Position numbers and translations under genes: made by a program. Source: Escherichia coli DSM 30083 = JCM 1649 = ATCC 11775 (GTDB lineage Bacteria > Pseudomonadota > Gammaproteobacteria > Enterobacterales > Enterobacteriaceae). Taken from it: a stretch of 64,000 nucleotides of DNA. Each line of letters opens with the position of its first letter. The stretch's first letter is position 1. The stretch is from assembly GCF_003697165.2 (NCBI RefSeq), contig NZ_CP033092.2, forward strand, positions 3,410,001 to 3,474,000. The letters run 5' to 3'. Shown here piece by piece: positions 28,857 to 38,982 of this stretch. The notes beneath the pieces are model-generated. The model worked only from the letters and a program-made list of their open reading frames with translations, was not told where the DNA came from and did not search any database.

Positions 28857-30239
28857 TTATTGCTGCCAACCGCCGCCTAAGGCGGTATATAAAGAAATTT
28901 CGTTAACCTGACGGGCATAATTCAGGTCAAGTAAAGTTTGTCGGGTTGCAAATAAAGAACGCTCGGCATCCAGCACTTCCAGATAACTTACCGCGCCGTG
29001 CTGATATAATGCCCGCGCCCGTTGCAAAGTAATTTGCAGCGACGCAAGATAACGCTGCTGGGCGCTGATTTGATCGTTCAGGCTTTGACGTAATGCCAGC
29101 GCATCTGCCACTTCTTTAAAGGCGTTCTGGATTTTCTGTTCATAATTCACCACCGACTGCTGCTGGCGAATTTCGGCGATATCCAGATTGGCCTGGTTGC
29201 GTCCAGCATTAAAAATGGGGATCTCAATTTTAGGAATAAAATTCCACATCCCGCTGCTGGCATTAAATAATGACGACAGATCGCTGCTGGCGGTTGATAT
29301 TCCGCTGGTCAGGCTGATAGACGGGAAAAATGCCGCACGCGCAGCACCAATATTGGCATTAGCCGCCATTAACGCGTGTTCAGCTTCCATAATATCAGGG
29401 CGCTGCAATAAGATTTGCGACGGCAAGCCCGCCGGTAATTTAACGCTTTGCAGGCTGTCGCTGTTTACTGTCTGCGCTTGCGGCAGCTTGCCGTAGCTTC
29501 CCAATAACAGTTGCAATGCATTATTCGCCTGCGCCAGTTCCCCCTGACGTTTAGCGATGTCGCTGCGGGTACTTTCTATCACCCCGCGAGCCTGTTCCAG
29601 CGCCAGAACATTGCTGCTACCGGTCAACAGTTGTTTTTCGACAAACGCATATGACTGCTGATAATTACGCAGCGTTTCTTCGGCTATTTGCAATTGCGCA
29701 TACGCCAGTTGCTGATTGAAATAGCTTTGCGCGACATTAGAAACCAGCAAAATATGCACCGCGCGCTGAGCTTCCTCAGTGGCTAAATAATTTTGGCGCT
29801 CGGCTTCGCTCATGTTCTTTAAGCGCCCGAAAAAATCGAGATCAAAGCTGGCGTTAAGGCCAGTCGAGAACTCCCGCGTCGTGGCTGAATCGCCTTTAAG
29901 ATTGCCGCTCCAGCTGCCGCTGTCCTCGCCATTGAGCTGTGGGTAGCGGTCGGCATCGGTCAGACGATATTGCGCCCGCGCTTCCTGCACTTTCAGCGCC
30001 GCCATGCGCAAATCCCGGTTATTCACCAACGCCTCGCTAATCAGCGTCTTCACCTGATTATCAACAAAAAAGGTGCGCCAGCCCGCGTTCTGATAGTTAT
30101 CTGCTGCGTTAACCAGGCCGTTCTGGCTGAGTGAGAACTGCTGCGGCACGGGCATTGCCGGACGCTGATAATCCGGTGCCAGTGAACAACCGGTTAGCGC
30201 AAGGGCCACACAAAATGGCAGAAGTTTACAAGGAGACAT
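28857..30239 (-). CDS. cusC: Outer-membrane factor CusC
   Basis: CusC is the TolC-like outer-membrane channel of the Cus complex. The 460-residue product begins with a lipoprotein signal (lipobox LTGC, Cys at 18) and contains two outer-membrane efflux repeats rich in coiled-coil helices. It is the first gene of cusCFBA, transcribed away from cusR, with the CusR-type palindrome 70 bp upstream of its start. Confidence 0.95.
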   Translation of the reverse strand: MSPCKLLPFCVALALTGCSLAPDYQRPAMPVPQQFSLSQNGLVNAADNYQNAGWRTFFVDNQVKTLISEALVNNRDLRMAALKVQEARAQYRLTDADRYPQLNGEDSGSWSGNLKGDSATTREFSTGLNASFDLDFFGRLKNMSEAERQNYLATEEAQRAVHILLVSNVAQSYFNQQLAYAQLQIAEETLRNYQQSYAFVEKQLLTGSSNVLALEQARGVIESTRSDIAKRQGELAQANNALQLLLGSYGKLPQAQTVNSDSLQSVKLPAGLPSQILLQRPDIMEAEHALMAANANIGAARAAFFPSISLTSGISTASSDLSSLFNASSGMWNFIPKIEIPIFNAGRNQANLDIAEIRQQQSVVNYEQKIQNAFKEVADALALRQSLNDQISAQQRYLASLQITLQRARALYQHGAVSYLEVLDAERSLFATRQTLLDLNYARQVNEISLYTALGGGWQQ

Positions 30240-30308
30240 AGGCTCATAATTTCTGGTGATTTTATGCTGCCAACTTTACTCGCCAGGCTCTGATTTTCCG
30301 GTGACAGG

Positions 30309-30330
30309 AAAATGACAAAATTGTCATTTT
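30309..30330. promoter_or_regulatory. CusR box in the cusC/cusR divergent region
   Basis: AAAATGACA-AAAT-TGTCATTTT is a palindrome with perfect 9-bp arms, matching the known CusR operator between cusC and cusR. A cusR promoter candidate lies next to it: TTGCCA at 30343, TAGAAT at 30365, 16-bp spacing. Phospho-CusR bound here would activate both operons. Confidence 0.88.
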
Positions 30331-30395
30331 GCCAATAAGCGATTGCCATCTGATCCCGCTACTCTAGAATTGCCCGGGCAACATGCGGAGGAAAT

Positions 30396-31079
30396 ATGAA
30401 ACTGTTGATTGTCGAAGATGAAAAGAAAACCGGAGAATACTTGACCAAAGGGTTAACCGAAGCCGGTTTTGTGGTCGATTTGGCCGACAACGGGCTGAAT
30501 GGCTACCATCTGGCGATGACCGGTGATTATGATCTGATAATCCTCGATATTATGCTGCCGGACGTGAACGGCTGGGATATCGTGCGCATGTTGCGTTCCG
30601 CCAATAAGGGGATGCCGATTCTGTTGCTTACCGCGCTTGGCACCATTGAACATCGCGTCAAGGGGCTGGAGTTGGGGGCGGATGACTATCTGGTGAAGCC
30701 GTTCGCTTTTGCTGAACTGCTGGCGCGGGTGCGCACTCTACTGCGGCGCGGGGCGGCGGTGATTATCGAAAGTCAGTTTCAGGTTGCCGATCTGATGGTC
30801 GATCTCGTCAGCCGCAAAGTCACCCGCAGCGGCACGCGCATCACTCTGACCAGTAAAGAATTTACTCTGCTGGAGTTTTTCCTCCGCCATCAGGGCGAAG
30901 TGCTGCCCCGCTCGCTTATCGCCTCGCAGGTATGGGACATGAATTTTGACAGCGATACCAACGCCATTGATGTGGCGGTGAAGCGGCTGCGCGGCAAAAT
31001 CGACAACGACTTTGAGCCAAAGTTGATTCAGACCGTGCGCGGCGTGGGTTACATGCTAGAGGTGCCGGATGGTCAGTAA
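30396..31079 (+). CDS. cusR: Copper/silver response regulator CusR
   Basis: CusR is an OmpR/PhoB-type activator of cusCFBA in response to external copper or silver. The 227-residue product has a receiver domain (acidic pocket IVEDE at the N-terminus, phosphoacceptor Asp in [10 protein letters not shown] near 51, Lys in LVKPF near 102) and a C-terminal winged-helix domain ending VRGVGYMLE. The ATG follows GGAGG. It overlaps cusS by 11 bases. Confidence 0.97.
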
Positions 31080-32511
31080 ACCATTTCAGCGCCCGTTTTC
31101 GCTGGCAACTCGCCTGACCTTTTTTATCAGCCTCGCCACCATCGCGGCGTTTTTCGCCTTTGCATGGATCATGATCCACTCGGTAAAAGTGCATTTTGCC
31201 GAGCAGGATATTAATGATTTAAAAGAGATTAGCGCCACCCTTGAACGGGTACTTAATCACCCTGACGAAACGCAAGCCCGACGCTTAATGACGCTGGAAG
31301 ATATCGTCAGTGGTTATTCCAATGTGTTGATCTCTCTGGCAGATAGCCACGGTAAAACGGTGTATCACTCCCCCGGTGCGCCGGATATCCGCGAGTTTAC
31401 GCGTGACGCCATACCCGATAAAGACGCGCAGGGCGGCGAGGTGTATCTCCTTTCCGGCCCAACGATGATGATGCCAGGGCACGGTCACGGGCATATGGAA
31501 CACAGCAACTGGCGGATGATTAACTTGCCGGTTGGCCCGCTGGTTGACGGCAAACCGATTTATACGCTCTACATCGCGCTTTCGATCGATTTTCATCTTC
31601 ATTACATCAATGATTTGATGAATAAACTTATTATGACCGCATCGGTAATCAGCATCCTGATCGTCTTTATCGTGCTGTTGGCGGTACATAAAGGTCACGC
31701 GCCGATCCGCAGCGTCAGCCGTCAAATCCAGAATATCACCTCGAAAGATCTCGACGTTCGCCTTGACCCGCAGACCGTGCCCATTGAGCTGGAACAGCTG
31801 GTACTGTCGTTCAACCATATGATCGAGCGTATTGAGGATGTCTTTACCCGCCAGTCCAATTTCTCAGCGGATATCGCCCACGAAATTCGCACACCTATTA
31901 CTAATCTCATTACGCAAACGGAAATCGCCCTCAGCCAGTCGCGCAGCCAGAAGGAGCTGGAAGATGTGCTCTACTCTAATCTCGAAGAGCTGACGCGAAT
32001 GGCGAAAATGGTCAGCGATATGCTGTTTCTCGCTCAGGCCGATAACAACCAGCTAATCCCCGAAAAGAAAATGCTCAACCTGGCGGATGAAGTCGGCAAA
32101 GTGTTCGATTTTTTCGAGGCGTTAGCAGAAGATCGCGGCGTGGAGCTGCGGTTTGTTGGCGACGAGTGTCAGGTTGCGGGCGATCCGCTGATGCTGCGTC
32201 GGGCGTTAAGCAATCTGCTTTCTAATGCCCTTCGTTATACGCCAACCGGAGAGACAATTGTCGTGCGCTGCCAGACGGTCGATCACCTGGTGCAAGTTAC
32301 CGTCGAAAACCCCGGTACGCCCATTGCGCCCGAACACTTACCGCGATTGTTTGACCGTTTCTACCGCGTTGATCCTTCCCGCCAGCGAAAAGGCGAAGGT
32401 AGCGGCATTGGCCTGGCGATAGTGAAATCGATTGTTGTCGCGCATAAAGGCACAGTTGCAGTAACGTCAGATGTGCGGGGGACAAGGTTTGTTATCATAT
32501 TACCCGCTTAA
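31069..32511 (+). CDS. cusS: Copper/silver sensor histidine kinase CusS
   Basis: CusS senses periplasmic Cu(I)/Ag(I) and phosphorylates CusR. The 480-residue product has two membrane spans (about residues 17-37 and 187-206) bracketing a periplasmic sensor with a His/Met-rich stretch [13 protein letters not shown] near 140, plausible metal ligands. These are followed by HAMP, the H-box [10 protein letters not shown] near 270, and the N/G boxes [11 protein letters not shown] and [11 protein letters not shown]. It is translationally coupled to cusR. Confidence 0.96.
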
Positions 32512-32604
32512 TCCTTCAGCAAACGGCAACTTTTATAACCAGTGTAAAAATAACATGCCGCAATAGTAATACCTATTAATGATAAAAAGCTGTCACAATT
32601 CATA

Positions 32605-32658
32605 AAAAACCTTAATATACGCCACCCTAAACATAACCAGCGTTAATGTAAGGTTTTT
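32605..32658 (+). promoter_or_regulatory. Inverted repeat covering the nfrB ribosome binding site
   Basis: AAAAACCTTA at 32605-32614 is exactly complementary to TAAGGTTTTT at 32649-32658, with 34 nt between and a weaker inner stem (ACATAAC with GTTAATGT). The right arm holds the only Shine-Dalgarno-like sequence (TAAGG), just before the GTG start of nfrB. In mRNA the stem would mask it. Whether it is transcribed with nfrB depends on the promoter position, which I could not fix. Confidence 0.5.
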
Positions 32659-32660
32659 GT

Positions 32661-34898
32661 GTGGACTGGCTTCTTGATGTTTTTGCTACCTGGCTCTACG
32701 GCTTAAAAGTAATCGCGATAACGTTAGCGGTCATTATGTTCATCAGCGGGCTGGACGATTTTTTTATTGATGTCGTCTACTGGGTACGCCGCATTAAACG
32801 CAAGTTGAGTGTTTATCGCCGCTACCCGCGAATGAGTTACCGCGAACTGTATAAACCAGATGAAAAACCGTTAGCGATTATGGTTCCGGCGTGGAATGAA
32901 ACGGGCGTCATCGGCAATATGGCCGAGCTGGCGGCGACCACGCTCGACTACGAAAACTATCATATCTTTGTTGGCACCTACCCCAACGACCCCGATACTC
33001 AGCGTGATGTTGACGAAGTGTGCGCTCGCTTCCCGAACGTGCATAAGGTAGTCTGCGCGCGTCCTGGCCCCACCAGCAAAGCCGACTGTCTGAACAACGT
33101 GCTGGACGCCATCACCCAGTTTGAACGTAGCGCCAATTTCGCTTTTGCTGGTTTTATTCTGCATGACGCCGAAGATGTGATTTCACCGATGGAATTGCGT
33201 CTGTTCAACTATCTGGTCGAGCGTAAAGATCTGATTCAGATCCCAGTGTATCCGTTCGAACGCGAATGGACGCACTTCACCAGCATGACCTACATTGATG
33301 AGTTTTCAGAACTGCATGGCAAAGATGTTCCGGTGCGTGAAGCCCTCGCCGGACAGGTGCCCAGCGCAGGCGTCGGCACCTGTTTCAGCCGCCGCGCCGT
33401 GACCGCACTGTTAGCTGACGGTGACGGTATTGCTTTCGACGTGCAGAGTCTGACTGAAGATTACGACATTGGCTTCCGCCTGAAAGAGAAAGGTATGACG
33501 GAAATTTTTGTCCGTTTTCCGGTGGTGGACGAAGCCAAAGAACGCGAGCAGCGTAAATTTTTACAGCATGCACGGACGTCAAACATGATCTGCGTGCGCG
33601 AATATTTCCCCGATACCTTTTCGACTGCGGTTCGGCAAAAATCTCGCTGGATCATCGGCATTGTTTTCCAGGGCTTTAAAACCCACAAATGGACCTCCAG
33701 CCTGACGCTGAACTACTTTCTCTGGCGCGACCGCAAAGGGGCAATCAGTAACTTTGTCAGCTTCCTCGCGATGCTGGTGATGATCCAGCTTTTGCTGTTG
33801 CTGGCGTATGAAAGTTTGTGGCCCGATGCCTGGCATTTCCTTTCTATTTTCAGCGGCAGCGCATGGTTAATGACTCTGCTGTGGCTAAACTTTGGCTTGA
33901 TGATTAACCGCATCGTGCAGCGGGTGATTTTCGTTACTGGCTACTACGGCCTGACGCAGGGGCTGCTATCTGTCCTGCGTCTTTTCTGGGGCAACCTGAT
34001 TAACTTCATGGCCAACTGGCGCGCGTTAAAACAGGTACTTCAACACGGCGATCCACGTCGCGTCGCGTGGGATAAAACAACGCATGACTTCCCCAGCGTG
34101 ACTGGCGATACCCGCTCGTTGCGTCCGTTAGGTCAAATCCTGCTGGAAAATCAGGTCATCACTGAAGAACAACTCGATGCAGCACTGCGTAATCGCGTCG
34201 AAGGTCTACGCCTGGGCGGTTCAATGCTGATGCAGGGGCTGATTAGCGCCGAGCAACTGGCACAGGCGCTGGCAGAGCAAAACGGCGTGGCGTGGGAATC
34301 CATCGATGCCTGGCAGATCCCTTCCTCGCTGATTGCCGAAATGCCGGCCTCCGTGGCGTTGCATTATGCGGTACTGCCGCTGCGTCTGGACAATGATGAG
34401 TTAATTGTCGGCAGTGAAGATGGTATTGACCCGGTTTCGCTGGCGGCCCTGACGCGTAAAGTCGGACGCAAAGTGCGTTACGTCATTGTTCTGCGGGGAC
34501 AAATTGTCACCGGATTACGCCACTGGTATGCACGCCGACGCGGTCACGATCCGCGGGCAATGTTGTACAATGCAGTTCAGCATCAGTGGCTCACGGAACA
34601 GCAGGCCGGTGAAATCTGGCGGCAATATGTGCCGCATCAGTTCCTGTTCGCAGAAATACTGACCACGCTCGGTCATATTAATCGTTCAGCAATTAACGTG
34701 TTGTTATTGCGCCATGAACGCAGTTCTCTGCCGCTCGGCAAGTTTTTGGTCACCGAAGGCGTTATCAGCCAGGAAACGTTGGATCGCGTCCTGACAATTC
34801 AACGCGAATTACAAGTTTCGATGCAATCACTATTACTCAAAGCAGGTTTAAACACTGAACAGGTTGCACAACTGGAGTCCGAAAATGAAGGAGAATAA
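32661..34898 (+). CDS. nfrB: Inner-membrane glycosyltransferase NfrB of the phage N4 receptor glycan pathway
   Basis: NfrB is needed for phage N4 infection and is reported to make, with NfrA, a secreted glycan under cyclic-di-GMP control. The 745-residue product starts at GTG. It has N-terminal spans, a GT2 domain (MVPAWNETGVIG near 73, DAEDV near 170, TEDYD near 265, QKSRW near 325), further spans, then a C-terminal half with two MshEN-like repeats (RPLGQILLENQVITEEQL and RLGGSMLMQGLISAEQLAQA near 490-540), the kind that binds cyclic-di-GMP. Its end overlaps nfrA by 14 bases. Confidence 0.95.
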   Translation: MDWLLDVFATWLYGLKVIAITLAVIMFISGLDDFFIDVVYWVRRIKRKLSVYRRYPRMSYRELYKPDEKPLAIMVPAWNETGVIGNMAELAATTLDYENYHIFVGTYPNDPDTQRDVDEVCARFPNVHKVVCARPGPTSKADCLNNVLDAITQFERSANFAFAGFILHDAEDVISPMELRLFNYLVERKDLIQIPVYPFEREWTHFTSMTYIDEFSELHGKDVPVREALAGQVPSAGVGTCFSRRAVTALLADGDGIAFDVQSLTEDYDIGFRLKEKGMTEIFVRFPVVDEAKEREQRKFLQHARTSNMICVREYFPDTFSTAVRQKSRWIIGIVFQGFKTHKWTSSLTLNYFLWRDRKGAISNFVSFLAMLVMIQLLLLLAYESLWPDAWHFLSIFSGSAWLMTLLWLNFGLMINRIVQRVIFVTGYYGLTQGLLSVLRLFWGNLINFMANWRALKQVLQHGDPRRVAWDKTTHDFPSVTGDTRSLRPLGQILLENQVITEEQLDAALRNRVEGLRLGGSMLMQGLISAEQLAQALAEQNGVAWESIDAWQIPSSLIAEMPASVALHYAVLPLRLDNDELIVGSEDGIDPVSLAALTRKVGRKVRYVIVLRGQIVTGLRHWYARRRGHDPRAMLYNAVQHQWLTEQQAGEIWRQYVPHQFLFAEILTTLGHINRSAINVLLLRHERSSLPLGKFLVTEGVISQETLDRVLTIQRELQVSMQSLLLKAGLNTEQVAQLESENEGE

Positions 34899-37857
34899 CC
34901 TTAATCGCGTCATCGGATGGTCTGGTTTACTGCTGACATCTTTATTGAGTACCAGCGCACTCGCAGACAATATCGGCACCAGCGCAGAAGAGCTGGGGCT
35001 GAGCGATTATCGCCATTTTGTTATTTATCCCCGTCTCGATAAGGCGCTGAAGGCACAGAAAAATAACGACGAAGCAACCGCCATCCGCGAATTTGAATAT
35101 ATACACCAGCAGGTGCCGGATAATATTCCGCTGACTTTATACCTTGCGGAAGCCTATCGCCATTTTGGTCATGATGACCGGGCGCGGCTGTTGCTTGAGG
35201 ATCAACTGAAACGTCACCCTGGAGATGACCGGCTTGAGCGCAGTCTGGTGGCTATTCCAGTTGAAGTGAAAAGCGTTACGACTGTTGAAGAACTGCTTGC
35301 CCAGCAAAAAGCGTGCGATGCTGCGCCGACCCTGCGTTGTCGCAGTGAAGTCGGGCAGAATGCCCTGCGGCTGGCACAATTACCTGTCGCCAGAGCGCAA
35401 CTAAACGATGCGACGTTTGCTGCATCGCCGGAAGGAAAAACGTTGCGAACCGATCTGCTGCAACGGGCAATCTACCTGAAACAATGGTCCCAGGCAGATA
35501 CGCTATATAATGAAGCACGCCAGCAGAACACATTAAGTGCGGCAGAACGCCGTCAGTGGTTTGACGTGCTTCTTGCCGCGCAGCTGGATGATCGGATCCT
35601 GGCGCTGCAATCACAGGGGATCTTCACCGATCCTCAGTCATATATTACTTACGCGACCGCGCTGGCTTATCGTGGCGAAAAAGCACGCCTCCAGCATTAT
35701 CTCATTGAAAATACGCCGCTATTTACCACGGACGCACAAGAGAAAAGTTGGCTCTATCTGTTATCTAAATACAGCGGCAACCCCGTTCAGGCGTTGGCGA
35801 ATTATACGGTACAGTTTGCCGACAACCGCCAGTATGTTGTTGGCGCGACGCTACCGGTGCTGTTAAAAGAAGGTCAGTACGGCGCAGCGCAAAAACTGCT
35901 CGCCACCCTCCCCGCCAATGAAATGCTTGAGGAGCGTTATGCCGTTAGCGTAGCGACCCGTAACAAGGCTGAAGCTCTGCGTCTGGCACGATTGCTGTAT
36001 CAGCAAGAACCGGCAAATCTTACCCGCCTGGATCAACTGACCTGGCAACTGATGCAGAACGAACAGTCACGCGAAGCTGCCGATTTATTGCTGCAACGCT
36101 ATCCTTTCCAGGGCGATGCGCGTGTCAGCCAGACGTTAATGGCGCGACTGGCGTCTCTGCTGGAAAGTCATCCTTACCTGGCAACGCCGGCGAAGGTGGC
36201 GATTTTATCGAAACCCTTACCGCTGGCGGAGCAACGTCAGTGGCAAAGTCAGTTGCCGGGTATTGCAGATAATTGCCCGGCAATAGTTCGCTTGCTGGGC
36301 GATATGTCGCCTTCCTACGATGCCGCCGCCTGGAACCGTCTGGCAAAGTGTTATCGGGACACGCTACCCGGTGTGGCGTTGTATGCATGGCTTCAGGCCG
36401 AACAACGACAACCGGACGCCTGGCAACATCGTGCGGTAGCCTATCAGGCGTATCAGGTTGAGGACTACGCCACCGCACTGGCGGCCTGGCAGAAAATCAG
36501 TCTTCACGACATGAGCAATGAGGATCTGCTTGCTGCTGCCAATACCGCCCAGGCGGCAGGAAATGGTGCGGCTCGCGATCGCTGGCTTCAGCAGGCAGAA
36601 CAACGTGGGCTGGGAAACAATGCCCTCTACTGGTGGCTGCATGCGCAACGTTACATTCCTGGTCAGCCGGAACTCGCACTGAACGATCTCACGCGCTCAA
36701 TCAATATTGCGCCTTCTGCCAACGCTTACGTTGCGCGGGCGACAATTTATCGCCAACGTCATAATGTCCCGGCGGCGGTGAGTGATTTGCGCGCCGCGCT
36801 GGAACTGGAACCGAATAATAGCAACACCCAGGCAGCGCTCGGTTACGCCTTGTGGGATAGCGGTGATATCGCACAGTCGCGGGAAATGCTCGAACAGGCG
36901 CATAAAGGGCTACCGGACGATCCGGCACTTATCCGACAACTGGCCTACGTGAACCAGCGTCTGGATGACATGCCTGCGACGCAGCACTACGCCCGGCTGG
37001 TGATTGATGACATTGATAATCAGGCGCTGATAACCCCACTGACCCCAGAGCAAAATCAGCAACGCTTCAATTTCCGCCGTCTGCATGAGGAGGTCGGTCG
37101 CCGCTGGACGTTCAGTTTCGATTCTTCTATCGGCTTGCGTTCCGGCGCAATGAGTACCGCTAACAATAATGTCGGCGGCGCAGCGCCAGGGAAAAGCTAT
37201 CGTAGCTACGGGCAACTGGAAGCCGAGTACCGCCTCGGACGCAATATGCTGCTGGAAGGCGACCTGCTCTCAGTTTATAGCCGCGTCTTTGCCGATACCG
37301 GAGAAAACGGGGTGATGATGCCGGTGAAAAATCCGATGTCCGGCACCGGTCTGCGCTGGAAGCCGCTGCGCGATCAGATCTTTTTCCTCGCCGTCGAACA
37401 GCAGTTGCCGCTGAACGGGCAAAATGGCGCATCCGATACCATGCTGCGCGCCAGCGCCTCATTCTTTAATGGCGGCAAATACAGCGACGAATGGCACCCG
37501 AACGGTTCAGGCTGGTTTGCCCAAAACCTGTACCTCGATGCGGCGCAATATGTCCGCCAGGATATTCAGGCGTGGACGGCAGATTATCGCGTAAGCTGGC
37601 ATCAGAAGGTGGCGAACGGACAGACTATTGAGCCTTATGCTCACCTTCAGGACAACGGTTATCGTGATAAAGGCACTCAGGGCGCGCAGCTTGGCGGTGT
37701 CGGGGTCCGCTGGAATATCTGGACCGGCGAGACGCACTACGACGCCTGGCCGCACAAAGTCAGTCTCGGCGTCGAATATCAACATACCTTTAAGGCGATT
37801 AATCAACGTAACGGAGAGCGCAACAACGCGTTTCTCACCATTGGAGTGCACTGGTAA
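34885..37857 (+). CDS. nfrA: Outer-membrane phage N4 receptor protein NfrA
   Basis: NfrA is the outer-membrane partner of NfrB and the receptor protein for phage N4. The 990-residue product starts at the ATG at 34885 inside the end of nfrB and has a signal peptide of about 28 residues (ends STSALA). A long TPR-like helical region follows (for example PNNSNTQAALGYALWDSGDI), and the C-terminal third looks like a beta-barrel, ending in an aromatic residue (IGVHW). This plan resembles BcsC/PgaA-type polysaccharide export proteins. It is followed directly by ybcH. Confidence 0.95.
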   Translation: MKENNLNRVIGWSGLLLTSLLSTSALADNIGTSAEELGLSDYRHFVIYPRLDKALKAQKNNDEATAIREFEYIHQQVPDNIPLTLYLAEAYRHFGHDDRARLLLEDQLKRHPGDDRLERSLVAIPVEVKSVTTVEELLAQQKACDAAPTLRCRSEVGQNALRLAQLPVARAQLNDATFAASPEGKTLRTDLLQRAIYLKQWSQADTLYNEARQQNTLSAAERRQWFDVLLAAQLDDRILALQSQGIFTDPQSYITYATALAYRGEKARLQHYLIENTPLFTTDAQEKSWLYLLSKYSGNPVQALANYTVQFADNRQYVVGATLPVLLKEGQYGAAQKLLATLPANEMLEERYAVSVATRNKAEALRLARLLYQQEPANLTRLDQLTWQLMQNEQSREAADLLLQRYPFQGDARVSQTLMARLASLLESHPYLATPAKVAILSKPLPLAEQRQWQSQLPGIADNCPAIVRLLGDMSPSYDAAAWNRLAKCYRDTLPGVALYAWLQAEQRQPDAWQHRAVAYQAYQVEDYATALAAWQKISLHDMSNEDLLAAANTAQAAGNGAARDRWLQQAEQRGLGNNALYWWLHAQRYIPGQPELALNDLTRSINIAPSANAYVARATIYRQRHNVPAAVSDLRAALELEPNNSNTQAALGYALWDSGDIAQSREMLEQAHKGLPDDPALIRQLAYVNQRLDDMPATQHYARLVIDDIDNQALITPLTPEQNQQRFNFRRLHEEVGRRWTFSFDSSIGLRSGAMSTANNNVGGAAPGKSYRSYGQLEAEYRLGRNMLLEGDLLSVYSRVFADTGENGVMMPVKNPMSGTGLRWKPLRDQIFFLAVEQQLPLNGQNGASDTMLRASASFFNGGKYSDEWHPNGSGWFAQNLYLDAAQYVRQDIQAWTADYRVSWHQKVANGQTIEPYAHLQDNGYRDKGTQGAQLGGVGVRWNIWTGETHYDAWPHKVSLGVEYQHTFKAINQRNGERNNAFLTIGVHW

Positions 37858-38748
37858 ATGCGTAAGTTCATTTTCGTATTGCTGACACTGCTTTTGGTCA
37901 GCCCTTTTTCCTTTGCGATGAAAGGTATTATCTGGCAACCACAAAACCGTGATAGTCAGGTTACCGATACCCAGTGGCAGGGGCTGATGAGTCAGTTACG
38001 TTTGCAAGGCTTCGATACCCTGGTTTTGCAATGGACCCGTTACGGCGATGCATTCACCCAGCCAGAACAGCGCGCGTTATTGTTTAAGCGTGCCGCAGCT
38101 GCGCAACAGGCTGGCCTGAAGCTGATTGTCGGGCTGAACGCCGATCCGGAATTTTTTATGCACCAGAAACAGTCGTCCGCAGCGCTGGAAAGCTATCTTA
38201 ATCGCCTGCTGGCTGCCGATCTCCAGCAAGCCAGATTATGGAGCGCCGTGCCTGGCGTAACGCCGGATGGCTGGTACATCAGCGCGGAAATTGACGACCT
38301 GAACTGGTGCAGCGAAGCCGCCCGTCAGCCTTTGCTAACATGGTTAAACAACGCGCAGCGGTTGATTAGCGATGTTTCAGCAAAACCGGTTTATATCAGT
38401 AGTTTTTTCGCCGGAAACATGTCGCCAGATGGCTATCGCCAACTGCTGGAACAAGTTAAAGCAACCGGTGTTAATGTCTGGGTACAGGATGGCAGCGGCG
38501 TGGATAAACTGACCGCTGAACAGCGTGAACGTTATCTACAGGCCAGCGCCGATTGCCAAAGTTCCGCCCCAGCAAGCGGCATTGTTTATGAACTGTTTGT
38601 CGCTGGTAAAGGTAAAACGTTTACAGCGAAACCGAAACCGGATGCAGAGATCGCCTCGCTGTTAGCGAAACGTTCCTCTTGCGGTAAAGACACGCTCTAT
38701 TTCTCTCTGCGCTATTTGCCCGTCGCGCAGAGTATCCTTGAGTATTAA
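37858..38748 (+). CDS. ybcH: Periplasmic protein YbcH (DUF4434-type)
   Basis: A 296-residue secreted protein with a signal peptide (VLLTLLLVSPFSFA) and a predicted TIM-barrel-like DUF4434 fold (GLKLIVGLNADPEF, GWYISAEIDDLNW). The ATG follows the nfrA stop with no gap, so it is coupled to nfrBA. A role in processing or export of the NfrAB glycan is an inference from the operon and from glycosidase-like folds; no catalytic residue is proven here. Confidence 0.9.
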   Translation: MRKFIFVLLTLLLVSPFSFAMKGIIWQPQNRDSQVTDTQWQGLMSQLRLQGFDTLVLQWTRYGDAFTQPEQRALLFKRAAAAQQAGLKLIVGLNADPEFFMHQKQSSAALESYLNRLLAADLQQARLWSAVPGVTPDGWYISAEIDDLNWCSEAARQPLLTWLNNAQRLISDVSAKPVYISSFFAGNMSPDGYRQLLEQVKATGVNVWVQDGSGVDKLTAEQRERYLQASADCQSSAPASGIVYELFVAGKGKTFTAKPKPDAEIASLLAKRSSCGKDTLYFSLRYLPVAQSILEY

Positions 38749-38754
38749 TGATTA

Positions 38755-38785
38755 AAGGGAGCAACTTAGTTTGCTCCTTTCCTTT
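38755..38785 (+). terminator. Terminator of nfrBA-ybcH
   Basis: GGAGCAA-CTTAGT-TTGCTCC (38758-38777) is a 7-bp stem followed by TTTCCTTTTC, a convincing rho-independent terminator 10 bp after ybcH. Confidence 0.85.
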
Positions 38786-38938
38786 TCACTTTCCTAATCA
38801 AAATCCTGGCAAGATGAATTGTTTAGCAGAATTTCTGTTTTCATTTTATTCGTCTGACGTGTTCCAATTATTTAGCAAAACCGCGACAACAAAGTGATGG
38901 TGTAATTTGTAAAAGGGAACAAATAAATGGCGAGGAAA

Positions 38939-38982
38939 TGGCTCGCCCTGCAGGATTCGAACCTGTAGCCACGACTTAGAAA
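38939..38982 (-). repeat. pauD: Partial argU copy (attachment-site remnant, pauD)
   Basis: On the reverse strand these 44 bases repeat the 3' half of argU (T arm, variable loop, 3' anticodon arm) with one G/T change, a CG/TA change and one missing base relative to 42312-42356. The 5' half of a tRNA is absent, so it is not a functional tRNA. It marks the far attachment site of the prophage. Confidence 0.88.
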
